Below, piece by piece: positions 7,039 to 14,189 of a stretch of 15,456 nt of DNA. Position numbers and translations under genes: made by a program. The notes under the pieces were generated by a model. The model was not told the origin of the DNA, did not search any database, and worked only from the letters and a program-made list of their open reading frames with translations. Each line of letters opens with the position of its first letter. Position 1 is the stretch's first letter. Source of the stretch: Candidatus Latescibacterota bacterium (GTDB lineage: Bacteria; Latescibacterota; UBA2968; UBA8231); assembly GCA_003529325.1 (NCBI GenBank), contig DPVW01000472.1, positions 1 to 15,456 of the forward strand, written 5' to 3'.

Positions 7039-7230
7039 ATGTTGGACCGTGGGTACACCAAGGAACAGGTAGAGCGGGTTGCTCGCATGTATCACAGTGT
7101 GTCAGATGCGAGCCGCGCCATGGGCATTACGCCGCGCAGTTTCAGCCGGCTCTGCCGCAAATACGACATCGACACACCGTGGCAGCGCAAACGGCGCAGT
7201 CGTACAGAGGCGCAGCGCACCGATGGGTAG
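7039..7230 (+). CDS. Small Fis-type helix-turn-helix protein
   Basis: This 63-residue basic protein is the first gene of the exporter operon. Residues 22-47 (SDASRAMGITPRSFSRLCRK, then YDIDTP) fit a Fis/NtrC-type HTH in which ASRAMGI is the first helix and PRSFSRLCRK the recognition helix. The C-terminus is a basic tail (QRKRRSRTEAQR). The ATG at 7039 is chosen because GAGGAG at 7024-7029 lies nine bases upstream; the GTG at 6976 in the same frame sits inside the operator and has no ribosome site. It has no dimerisation or sensing domain. It may act as an extra DNA-binding regulator or cofactor for the operon. No named family was recognised beyond the HTH. Confidence 0.7.
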   Translation: MLDRGYTKEQVERVARMYHSVSDASRAMGITPRSFSRLCRKYDIDTPWQRKRRSRTEAQRTDG

Positions 7231-7254
7231 CAGCATGATTTTTCGCTGACTTCA

Positions 7255-7662
7255 ATGGCCGAGACCTCCCTACTTCTGCGGCTCGATCCGACCAGGGCTG
7301 AACCGCTGTACGCACAGATTCGGGCACAGATCAAGTATCTGCTCGCCAGTGGTGGCCTGCGTGCACACGACGAACTGCCGTCGGTGCGGGCCCTGGCTGA
7401 AGGGTATCTGATCAACCCCAACACCGTGGTGCGTGCATACTCGGAACTGGAGCGGGACGGGCTGGTCTACAAGAAGCGAGGTACGGGAACCTTCGTATCA
7501 GAGGAGGCGACCGACATGGCACAGACAGAGAAGCAACGCATTGTCGGGCAGCGTCTGCGCGAGGCCATCGACGAAGGGCGTTCTCTGGGTCTGACAGAGA
7601 TTCAACTGCGCCAGGCATTCGATGATCAGTTGCATTATCCGGACTCAGGGAAAGAGGGTTAG
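7255..7662 (+). CDS. GntR-family repressor, YtrA subfamily
   Basis: This 135-residue regulator has a winged HTH in residues ~15-82: PLYAQIRAQIKYLLASG, DELPSVRALAEGYLINPNTV with the recognition helix VVRAYSELERDGL, and the wing KKRGTGTFV. Only ~50 helical residues follow, the short C-terminal domain that defines YtrA-type members and serves for dimerisation. Genes of this type usually sit directly before an ABC ATPase and permease that they repress, as here: the ATPase gene starts three bases after the stop. The likely target is the inverted repeat at 6974-6999. The ribosome site before the ATG is weak, so translation may depend on the small HTH gene 24 bases upstream. Confidence 0.92.
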   Translation: MAETSLLLRLDPTRAEPLYAQIRAQIKYLLASGGLRAHDELPSVRALAEGYLINPNTVVRAYSELERDGLVYKKRGTGTFVSEEATDMAQTEKQRIVGQRLREAIDEGRSLGLTEIQLRQAFDDQLHYPDSGKEG

Positions 7663-7665
7663 CCT

Positions 7666-8574
7666 ATGTCCGACGTAGTCATCCAGATCGACGGCTTTAC
7701 CAGGCATTTCGGCAGCACCATAGCGGTGGACGGACTCGATCTGACCGTGGGGCAAGGCCAGGTCTTTGGCTTTCTCGGCCGCAATGGTGCTGGCAAGACG
7801 ACGACGATCAAGTCGTTGCTGGGGTTGTTGCGACCTACGAGTGGCATGGTTCGTGTCCTCGGTCTCGACCCGGCAACTGATGGTGTCGAGTTGAAGCAGC
7901 GTATCGGTTACGTACCGGAAACGCCACAGCTCTACTCGTGGATGCGTGTGCACGAGATGGTGCGTTTCACGAGCCAATTCTACGCCTGTTGGAATGACGC
8001 CCATGTAGCGACGTTGCTCGATCAGTTCGGTCTGGATGCAGAGTGCAGAGTGAAAAATCTGTCACGCGGAATGAGTGCGCAGCTGGCCCTGGTGCTGGCC
8101 ATGGGTCATGACCCGGAATTGCTCATCCTGGATGAGCCCGCAACGGGTCTGGATGTGCTAGTGCGTCGCGATTTTCTCGAGAGTATCGTACAAGTCATTC
8201 AGCAGCAGGGGCGCACCGTGTTGCTGTCCTCCCACATGGTGCACGAGGTGGAGCGTGTCGCCGATCGGGTGGCGGTCATCGAAGGTGGGAAGCTGCTGGT
8301 CTGTCAGGACACGGACGCCTTCAAGGGGCGGGTGAAGAAGGTGCTGGTGCGACTCAGCAACGACGATGAGTCCGGGTTGAAAGGTGTTGCTGGCGTGAGC
8401 GAGATCGAAGGCAGTGGGGACCGTCGGCTCGTCACCATCAGCAATTACGATGAAAGCTGTAGACAGGCGCTGCACGAGGCTGGTGCCGAGGTGGTGTATG
8501 TGGTCGACATGAGCCTCGAGGAGAGCTTCATCGAACTCGTGCGCCCCCATGCGCGCCGCGAGGGGGTGAGATGA
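7666..8574 (+). CDS. ABC transporter ATP-binding protein (ABC-2/BcrA type)
   Basis: This 302-residue ATPase has Walker A GRNGAGKTT (38-46), Q-loop region near YVPETPQLYSW, signature LSRGM (132-136, the variant common in GntR-linked exporters in place of LSGGQ), Walker B LLILDEPATGLD (from 152), and the H-loop His190 in SSHMVHEVE. The ~70 residues after the ATPase core form the usual regulatory extension. The segment FYACWNDAHVATLLDQFGL is typical of ATPases next to YtrA regulators. It would power the permease encoded immediately downstream (ATGA overlap at 8571-8574). The exported substrate is unknown; related systems handle peptides, antibiotics or lipids. Confidence 0.95.
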   Translation: MSDVVIQIDGFTRHFGSTIAVDGLDLTVGQGQVFGFLGRNGAGKTTTIKSLLGLLRPTSGMVRVLGLDPATDGVELKQRIGYVPETPQLYSWMRVHEMVRFTSQFYACWNDAHVATLLDQFGLDAECRVKNLSRGMSAQLALVLAMGHDPELLILDEPATGLDVLVRRDFLESIVQVIQQQGRTVLLSSHMVHEVERVADRVAVIEGGKLLVCQDTDAFKGRVKKVLVRLSNDDESGLKGVAGVSEIEGSGDRRLVTISNYDESCRQALHEAGAEVVYVVDMSLEESFIELVRPHARREGVR

Positions 8575-10454
8575 GCCCCTTGTTGTGGAAAGAGTTTCGC
8601 GAGAACGCCTACAAGATCGCCACGGGTCTGGGTGTCGTTCTACTCGTGCACATTCTGCGACAGATGGACGAATTCAATCGGAGTTTCGATCTCAATGCTT
8701 GGGCGTTGGTGATCGGCAGTCTGTGTGCCGGGGTTCTCGGCATGGATGTCATTGCCGGGGAACGCAGTCGAGGGACACTGGACTTCCTTCTGGTGCGGCC
8801 AACGACGGTGGCCCGCATCCTGGCGGCCAAATTCATCGTCGGCGCCCTGGGGTTGCTCGCCATCGTCGCCGCCTTCTGGGTCATGGTCTATGCGACCCCA
8901 TTCGTCGAGAACCCCTCGCCCTGGGCGGGGGCCTACAAACTCCAGACGTTGATCGATGTTCCCTGGGTGGCCATGGTCTACGCCTGGTATCTACCGTTGG
9001 TCGTCATCTACACGTGCGTATTTCTCGCCTCCTCGGCGACGGAGAATTCAGCCGAGGCGGCGGGCGCAGGCGGCATCATCGGCCTTATGGCAATGCTCTT
9101 TATCGTGCTGGTGGCGCAATTTTATCCAGGTTTCGCCTACGACAGATCGATCATCCAGGATCTGATCAAGGTCGCCTTTGACGACAAGGGCGAGCTGGTA
9201 CGGATTGCGACGCATGGCGGTACCGTGATCCGGCGATCGATACTGGCTGCCGGACTGATCGGCGCCGGATTTATCGGCGCCTGGCTTCTCACCGGGCGCT
9301 TTCGTGAATTCACCCTGGGGCGGCGGCCCCTTGTGATCACCGGCGTTCTGCTGGTGACGCTGGTGATGACGGTGCCGCGTCTGCTGCCGGACAAGACGGA
9401 AAAGATTCTGCCTATTGGCTCGGTGCGCGTCGGCGAGCGGGCGCGGGATTTCAAACTGATCGGGGACCGAGCCTTTGTGTTGCTCGACGACAGTCTTGTC
9501 GTCATCGACGTATCCGTGCCAACAGCACTCCGGTCTGTGACGACAGTACGAGCCGACGCCGATTGGTCTCTGAGTCGCATGGCCCAGTCCGGCTCCTACC
9601 TATGTGCGGGAGGCTGGCGCGAGGCGATACCCGCTGACAGTGCCGGCGTGGTCTGCTTCGACATCACCGATCCTGATGCCCCTCATATCAGCGGTGTGAC
9701 GATGCTGGTATCGGATTACGACCGTGGTGACCCCGGGGGCGGATACGCGTCGGGTCGACAGTTCATCTCCATCGAGGCGGTAGGTGCAACGCTACTGGTC
9801 CCCAATGTCACCGAGAATCAGAGTGAACTGATCTCCGTGCGAGTCGATGATACGGGGAGGCCGACAGTCACCGACGTGCTCGTGCTCGAAACCTACGAGT
9901 ATCCGGAGGAAGTCTGGGCAGGCACCAACAGATATGTTCGCGCGGCTTATGTGCAACGCCATGCCTTCGTTGTCGTGCCGGGTGAGGATCAGGCCTATCT
10001 GGGGCTGCGCAGTGGTCTCGTCATCGTCCAGGTAGATGCCTCCGGTGCATTGCGTGAACTCAGTCGTGACAGTCTCGAGGACGCCGAGGATTTCGCTTCC
10101 GGGTATGCTCGCGCTGTCGTGGCGCGCCAGGATCGGGTGTTCATCCGACGACTGTGGCCCTCCGAGTATGTCGAATTCGATGTCAGCGATGGGGCTCACC
10201 CTCGACAGATCCGCACCTTGCACCCGCGGACCACCGTGACCTGGCCACGCCAGGCGGGCTATATGTATCGCAGTCGGAGAACAATTCAACTCCACGACCC
10301 GGCGCAGCCACACCGCAGACCCGTCCCCGCACTTGGCCTGGCGCGTGACAATCCACGCCGTGGGGTGCGTTCAAAGCCCATTCTGCGCGATGGTCTCGGA
10401 TACGTCCTCATCGACGATGAGTTGGCGATCTTCGAATTGCCGCCCCTGGAATAA
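8571..10454 (+). CDS. ABC-2 permease fused to a C-terminal LVIVD-like beta-propeller domain
   Basis: This 627-residue protein is two parts. Residues 1-272 are an ABC-2 permease with about seven hydrophobic segments (roughly 13-29, 43-62, 85-108, 130-154, 166-186, 223-241, 253-272) and the usual DVIAGERSRGTLDFLLVRP after the second one. Residues ~280-627 are soluble and beta-rich, with repeated units of the LVIVD kind: DSLVVIDVSVPTALR (308), GVVCFDITDPDAPHISG (359), SGLVIVQVDASGALREL (481), EYVEFDVSD (532) and TIQLHDPAQPH (571). Seven segments with the N-terminus inside would put this domain outside the membrane. Standard permeases of this class are about 250-300 residues long. Whether the domain senses, captures or scaffolds is not known. 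It is the last gene of the operon. Confidence 0.85.
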   Translation: MSPLLWKEFRENAYKIATGLGVVLLVHILRQMDEFNRSFDLNAWALVIGSLCAGVLGMDVIAGERSRGTLDFLLVRPTTVARILAAKFIVGALGLLAIVAAFWVMVYATPFVENPSPWAGAYKLQTLIDVPWVAMVYAWYLPLVVIYTCVFLASSATENSAEAAGAGGIIGLMAMLFIVLVAQFYPGFAYDRSIIQDLIKVAFDDKGELVRIATHGGTVIRRSILAAGLIGAGFIGAWLLTGRFREFTLGRRPLVITGVLLVTLVMTVPRLLPDKTEKILPIGSVRVGERARDFKLIGDRAFVLLDDSLVVIDVSVPTALRSVTTVRADADWSLSRMAQSGSYLCAGGWREAIPADSAGVVCFDITDPDAPHISGVTMLVSDYDRGDPGGGYASGRQFISIEAVGATLLVPNVTENQSELISVRVDDTGRPTVTDVLVLETYEYPEEVWAGTNRYVRAAYVQRHAFVVVPGEDQAYLGLRSGLVIVQVDASGALRELSRDSLEDAEDFASGYARAVVARQDRVFIRRLWPSEYVEFDVSDGAHPRQIRTLHPRTTVTWPRQAGYMYRSRRTIQLHDPAQPHRRPVPALGLARDNPRRGVRSKPILRDGLGYVLIDDELAIFELPPLE

Positions 10455-10477
10455 CTCGGCCCCACAACCATGTGCCC

Positions 10478-10513
10478 TTGTCACCATACGCGGGCCCGGT
10501 CCATACTATGGAC
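10478..10513 (+). promoter_or_regulatory. Possible promoter with palindrome GTCCATA-C-TATGGAC
   Basis: The gap between the permease stop and the PRPP synthetase start contains TTGTCA (10478-10483) and CATACT (10502-10507) 18 bases apart, a plausible but weak promoter. The second hexamer lies in a perfect 7-1-7 inverted repeat at 10499-10513, which could be an operator for the downstream five-gene operon. There is no clear terminator for the exporter operon, so read-through is also possible. Confidence 0.4.
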
Positions 10514-10546
10514 TCTGTTACCTGCTCCCCAGTCCTGGAGTGGACG

Positions 10547-11500
10547 ATGTCCAGCGATGAAGAGATGTTGGTTTTCGCCGGCAGTGGCAGCCCGCGGCTG
10601 ACTGCGAAGATCTGCCAGAGCCTCGCCATCGAGGTCCGCGCCGGCGAGGTGGTGCAATTCTCCGATGGCAATCTGATGGTGCGCATCGGCGAAAATGTGC
10701 GTGGCAGGCACGTCTATCTGGTGCAGTCCACCGCCTTCCCGGCCAATGACAACTTCATGGAGTTGTTGTTCTGGATCGACGCATTTCAGCGATCCAGTGC
10801 CGAGTCGGTGACGGTCCTCATGCCATACTTCAGCTACGCCAAGGGTGACAAGAAAGACGAACCTCGGGTGTCGATCCGGGCTCGCGTCTGTGCCGATGCA
10901 ATTCAGGCGGCGGGGGCCGACCGGGTCGTTACGCTGGACCTCCATGCAGCGCAGATCCAGGGCTTCTTCACCGTGCCGGTGGACGATCTCTACGCGCTGC
11001 CCGTTCTGGTACAGGCATTACGAGACAAACAACTCGTGGACCCCATCGTCGTTTCCCCCGACGTCGGTTTTGCCAAGAAGGCACGAAAATTCGCCACCGC
11101 ATTGGGCTGTTCTCTGGCCATCGGCGACAAGGAGCGGGCTGGCCATGATGAGTCCGCCGAGGTCCTTGAGATCATTGGCGATGTGCAGGGAAAGACGGCA
11201 ATCGTCGTCGATGACTTCACGATCTCAGGTGGCACCTTGTGCGACGTGGCGGAAAAGCTCATCGAGCGCGGTGCCAGGCAGGTGCACGCTGCCGTCTCAC
11301 ATGGCGTTTTCGGCGCCGGTGCCATGGCCCGTATCGACGCCAGCCCCATCGATACATTTCTCGTCACGGATTCGGTGGAGACCCAACCGGAGCCCATGGG
11401 TGCAAAGATGCAGATCGTGTCGGTTGCCGGACTCTTTGCCGAGGCGATCCGTCGCATCCACCAGCGCCAGAGTATCAGCGTGCTGTTTGAAAATCCATGA
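10547..11500 (+). CDS. prs: Ribose-phosphate diphosphokinase (PRPP synthetase), divergent
   Basis: This 317-residue protein has the full PRPP synthetase layout: the N-terminal phosphoribosyltransferase-like domain, TLDLHAAQIQGFF (DLH at 131-133), SPDVGFAKKARKFA, and the PRPP-binding loop VVDDFTISGGTL (220-231). It would transfer pyrophosphate from ATP to ribose 5-phosphate in the cytoplasm. Differences from the common enzyme are clear: the ATP-binding RQDRK stretch reads AKGDKKDEPR (98-107), and the PRPP loop has FTISGG in place of the usual MIDTAG. These may mark a subfamily and not a loss of function. The ATG at 10547 has GGAG six bases upstream; the frame is open 75 bases further but without family sequence. 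It is the first gene of a five-gene set and overlaps the next gene by four bases. Confidence 0.88.
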   Translation: MSSDEEMLVFAGSGSPRLTAKICQSLAIEVRAGEVVQFSDGNLMVRIGENVRGRHVYLVQSTAFPANDNFMELLFWIDAFQRSSAESVTVLMPYFSYAKGDKKDEPRVSIRARVCADAIQAAGADRVVTLDLHAAQIQGFFTVPVDDLYALPVLVQALRDKQLVDPIVVSPDVGFAKKARKFATALGCSLAIGDKERAGHDESAEVLEIIGDVQGKTAIVVDDFTISGGTLCDVAEKLIERGARQVHAAVSHGVFGAGAMARIDASPIDTFLVTDSVETQPEPMGAKMQIVSVAGLFAEAIRRIHQRQSISVLFENP

Positions 11501-12243
11501 CCGCGATGACGGAAGAAGAGCGCTGGTATTTCCAGCACAATGGTTTCCACCGGGTGCGGCAGAATCTGCCCGAGGATCTACTGCGTCGGTTGAATGAGGC
11601 GACGGACGGTGCGATCGCGGATTGTGTTGAGCCCGTCGTCTGGGAGGATGGTCCCACGGGCCGACCCGAGGATGTGCGGCGACTGTCGGAGGTGTTGTCA
11701 CGGGATCCCGCCTACCTGGAGGCGGCGCAGCATCCACCCCTGCTCGATACTCTCGAGGGGCTGCTCGGTCCGAATGTGGAACTGCTGACGAACAAGCACA
11801 ATCACATCATGGTCCGTCCCCCCGGATCGCTACCCGTATACTGGCATGCCGGGGAAGAGACGTGGGATCCGACGCTGGTGACGGCCCTCATCTATCTGGA
11901 AGAGTCGACCCTCGACAATGGCTGCATTCGACTCGTGCCTGGCAGCCACCACCGACCCTTTCGCCAGCCTCGGCGACCGGGAGGCGCGTGGGAGCAGAGT
12001 GAGTGGCTGTCGAGGTCGCTGCCGGTGCCGATGCCGCGAGGGGGTGTGCTGTTGTTCAACGACGCCTGCTTCCACGGTGCCGATATCAATCGGACCGATG
12101 GTTCGCGGCGCAGCATGACCCTGGCCTATCGGGCGCACGACACCCACGATGTGGACAAACAGGACCCGGTAAAGATCCTTGTGCGTGGCCAGCGGACCTA
12201 TACAGGGCATCCCCACCCATTTCCCGGAGAGGCCGTTTCGTGA
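11497..12243 (+). CDS. Phytanoyl-CoA dioxygenase (PhyH) family protein with HxG in place of HxD
   Basis: This 248-residue protein has the cupin core of PhyH-type Fe(II)/2-oxoglutarate oxygenases: VYWHAGEETW (115-123), the strand ALIYLEESTLDNGCIRLVPGSH (130-151, the family hallmark NGCL-x-x-PGSH) and distal His193 in CFHGADINRTDGSRRS, whose Arg would hold 2-oxoglutarate. The first metal motif is normally H-x-D. Here H117-A118-G119 has Gly at the carboxylate position, with two Glu next to it. An HxG or HxA triad is known from Fe/2OG halogenases, but a neighbouring Glu could also bind iron, so the chemistry is open. The ATG overlaps the prs stop; the next start overlaps its own stop (GTGA). Cytoplasmic; no signal peptide. 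Confidence 0.87.
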   Translation: MTAMTEEERWYFQHNGFHRVRQNLPEDLLRRLNEATDGAIADCVEPVVWEDGPTGRPEDVRRLSEVLSRDPAYLEAAQHPPLLDTLEGLLGPNVELLTNKHNHIMVRPPGSLPVYWHAGEETWDPTLVTALIYLEESTLDNGCIRLVPGSHHRPFRQPRRPGGAWEQSEWLSRSLPVPMPRGGVLLFNDACFHGADINRTDGSRRSMTLAYRAHDTHDVDKQDPVKILVRGQRTYTGHPHPFPGEAVS

Positions 12244-13475
12244 GCTGGCAACAACAGATCGAAAACGCACGACAGATCGGCCTCGATGTGCTGCAGCCCA
12301 CGGCGGCACAGCTGGAGCATGGCCTCGAGCTGCACCGCGAGTCTCTCGTGGCCGAGTCCTACAGTCTCGGGGTGATCGCCCCTGTCGACGGCGATGCTGT
12401 CGCCCAGGCCGTGGAGGCAGGTGCCGCCGACGCGGAACTGCATATGCTTACCGAGAGCATGCGCATGACGCGCTGGGCGGCCAACGATGCGCTGCGCGCC
12501 GAATACGAGGGGGCGTGGCAAGCCTCCGGTGTGGACTGCGCTTTCCAGAATGCCGGCGAGGAAGGCAACGATGCACTGCGTATGCTTGGCCGCCTCGCCC
12601 ACTACACACACCTTACCGATCATATGCGAGAGTCCGTCACCCGCGCCGCTTTTCCTGACGACATCGAGCAGGCATGGTCGGCGGGACGGCGCAGTCTCGT
12701 GCAGACCTGCAATGGTGTGCCACTGGCCGGCGACGGACTGACCGTCGAGGGGGAGTTGCGCTACGTGCGCCTGTTCTTCGAGCTCGGTTGTCGTATGATG
12801 CACCTGACCTACAATCGTCGGAATCCGATCGGCGATGGTTGTGCAGAGCCGGGCAATGCCGGGCTGAGTGACTTCGGGCGTGCCACTGTAGCGGAGCTCA
12901 ACCGCTGCGGCATCATTATCGACGTAGCCCATTCGGGCTGGCAGACCTGCCTGGAGACGGCGCAGGCGTCGACGGCGCCAATGGTTTCGAGCCATGCAAC
13001 GTGCGACGCGCTGAATCACCACCACCGGGCCAAGCCGGATGAACTGATGAAGGCCATCGCCGACACGGGGGGGACGGTGGGCATCACCAATGTGCCTGCA
13101 TTTCTCGGTGGTTCCGGCTGTATCGACGCCATGCTCGACCATCTCGATCACGCGATTCAGGTCGTCGGCGCCAAACATGTCACGATCGGTACCGACCGTC
13201 CATATGTCAGCGTGCAAGCCGCGGCAGAGACGGCCAAAGTCCCGACTGGGCGTCGCCAGCGGACGCGCTGGGAGGCGTTGTGGTGGCCAGATGATCCCGT
13301 GCAGCAACCGGGTTGGAAGGAGGAACGGATGATACAGAGTTCGGCGTGGACGAACTGGCCATTGTTTACGGTTGGCCTCGTTCAGCGTGGCTATAGCGAT
13401 ACAGACATCAGACTCGTCATCGGTGGCAACATACTGCGCGTGGCACGGGACGTTTACGCTGCCAGGGAGTGCTAG
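12240..13475 (+). CDS. Peptidase M19 (membrane/renal dipeptidase) family protein, atypical metal site
   Basis: The GTG at 12240 overlaps the previous stop and has GGAGAGG seven bases upstream, giving 411 residues. Family marks are NAGEEGNDAL (E108, likely metal-bridging Glu), FFELGCRMMHLTYNRRNPIGDGC, DVAHSG (H231) and SSHAT (H252), HHHRAKPDELMKAIADTGGTVGI, and HVTIGTD near the C-terminus. The 21-residue distance between H231 and H252 equals that between the two zinc histidines of human renal dipeptidase (198 and 219). The N-terminal DGHxD motif that gives the other two ligands is absent; the matching place reads VAESYSLGV (residues 37-45). It may be a subfamily with one metal or another reaction. 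No signal peptide, so not a secreted dipeptidase. The substrate is unknown. Confidence 0.85.
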   Translation: MSWQQQIENARQIGLDVLQPTAAQLEHGLELHRESLVAESYSLGVIAPVDGDAVAQAVEAGAADAELHMLTESMRMTRWAANDALRAEYEGAWQASGVDCAFQNAGEEGNDALRMLGRLAHYTHLTDHMRESVTRAAFPDDIEQAWSAGRRSLVQTCNGVPLAGDGLTVEGELRYVRLFFELGCRMMHLTYNRRNPIGDGCAEPGNAGLSDFGRATVAELNRCGIIIDVAHSGWQTCLETAQASTAPMVSSHATCDALNHHHRAKPDELMKAIADTGGTVGITNVPAFLGGSGCIDAMLDHLDHAIQVVGAKHVTIGTDRPYVSVQAAAETAKVPTGRRQRTRWEALWWPDDPVQQPGWKEERMIQSSAWTNWPLFTVGLVQRGYSDTDIRLVIGGNILRVARDVYAAREC

Positions 13476-13477
13476 AC

Positions 13478-14185
13478 ATGCGCGGCAGGACAACGCTGCT
13501 GATCGGGATTGCCTGCGCTTCGGCGATATGGGCTCAGGAGCCGATGCGCAAAAGCTTTGGGGATCCAGCACGCTTCGAGAAGACGATCTCCGCCTTCGAG
13601 GCAGCCGACAAGCTGGCACCCCCTCCTAAGGGGGCGATCCTCTGTACGGGTAGTTCGAGCATGCGTGGATGGCATCACCGTATCGCCGATGATCTGGCGC
13701 CACTGACGGTGATCGCCCGTGGTTTCGGTGGCAGCAATTATTACGACGTGCTGCACTATGCCGATCGCGTCGTTCTCGCCTATCAGCCGCGGGCGGTGTT
13801 GCTCTACGAGGGGGACAATGACGTGGCTGCCGGCATTCCGGCGGCGCAGATCCACGAGACATTTCAGGCTCTCGTGGCGCGTCTGCGTGGTCGTCTGCCG
13901 GAGCTTCGCATCTACGTCATCGGCGCCAAACCGAGCATCAGACGGTGGCAGAAGTGGCCGCAGATGGTGGCGGCCAATGCGTTGGTGCGCGCCACTTGCG
14001 ATGCCGACCCCGCCTTGACCTACATCGACGTGTCGGCCTCCATGATGGATGCATATGGTATGCCAAGAGCGGAGATTTTTGTCGCCGACAGTCTGCACAT
14101 GAATGATGCCGGATATGATGCCTGGACGGCGGCGGTTGCCCCCGTGTTGCTCGAAGGCGAAGCCGCACACGAGCACAGCGAGTGA
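13478..14185 (+). CDS. Secreted SGNH/GDSL-type hydrolase
   Basis: This 235-residue protein begins with a signal peptide (MRGRTTLLIGIACASAIWAQ, cleavage likely after WA). The mature part has SGNH blocks: ILCTGSSSMRGW with the presumed nucleophile Ser60, ARGFGGSNYYDVL (block II Gly), LLYEGDND (block III Asn) and VADSLHMNDAGY with D204 and H207 as the rest of the triad. Enzymes of this kind cleave esters such as acetyl groups on sugars or lipids. The ATG at 13478 has AGGGAG eight bases upstream, overlapping the end of the M19 gene; a GTG at 13469 is less likely. The next gene starts four bases after the stop. A CCCCCT/AGGGGG hairpin at 13619-13634 is inside the coding sequence. Confidence 0.9.
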   Translation: MRGRTTLLIGIACASAIWAQEPMRKSFGDPARFEKTISAFEAADKLAPPPKGAILCTGSSSMRGWHHRIADDLAPLTVIARGFGGSNYYDVLHYADRVVLAYQPRAVLLYEGDNDVAAGIPAAQIHETFQALVARLRGRLPELRIYVIGAKPSIRRWQKWPQMVAANALVRATCDADPALTYIDVSASMMDAYGMPRAEIFVADSLHMNDAGYDAWTAAVAPVLLEGEAAHEHSE

Positions 14186-14189
14186 TCTG

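Noticed and set aside
12198..13619. Long minus-strand open frame of 473 codons opposite the M19 gene
   Set aside because: It is the antisense shadow of a clear M19 coding sequence in GC-rich DNA; its product is His/Arg/Cys-rich with no family motifs and no ribosome site.
13619..13634. CCCCCT/AGGGGG hairpin as a terminator
   Set aside because: It is inside the SGNH coding sequence with no T tract, and the gene continues with intact motifs.
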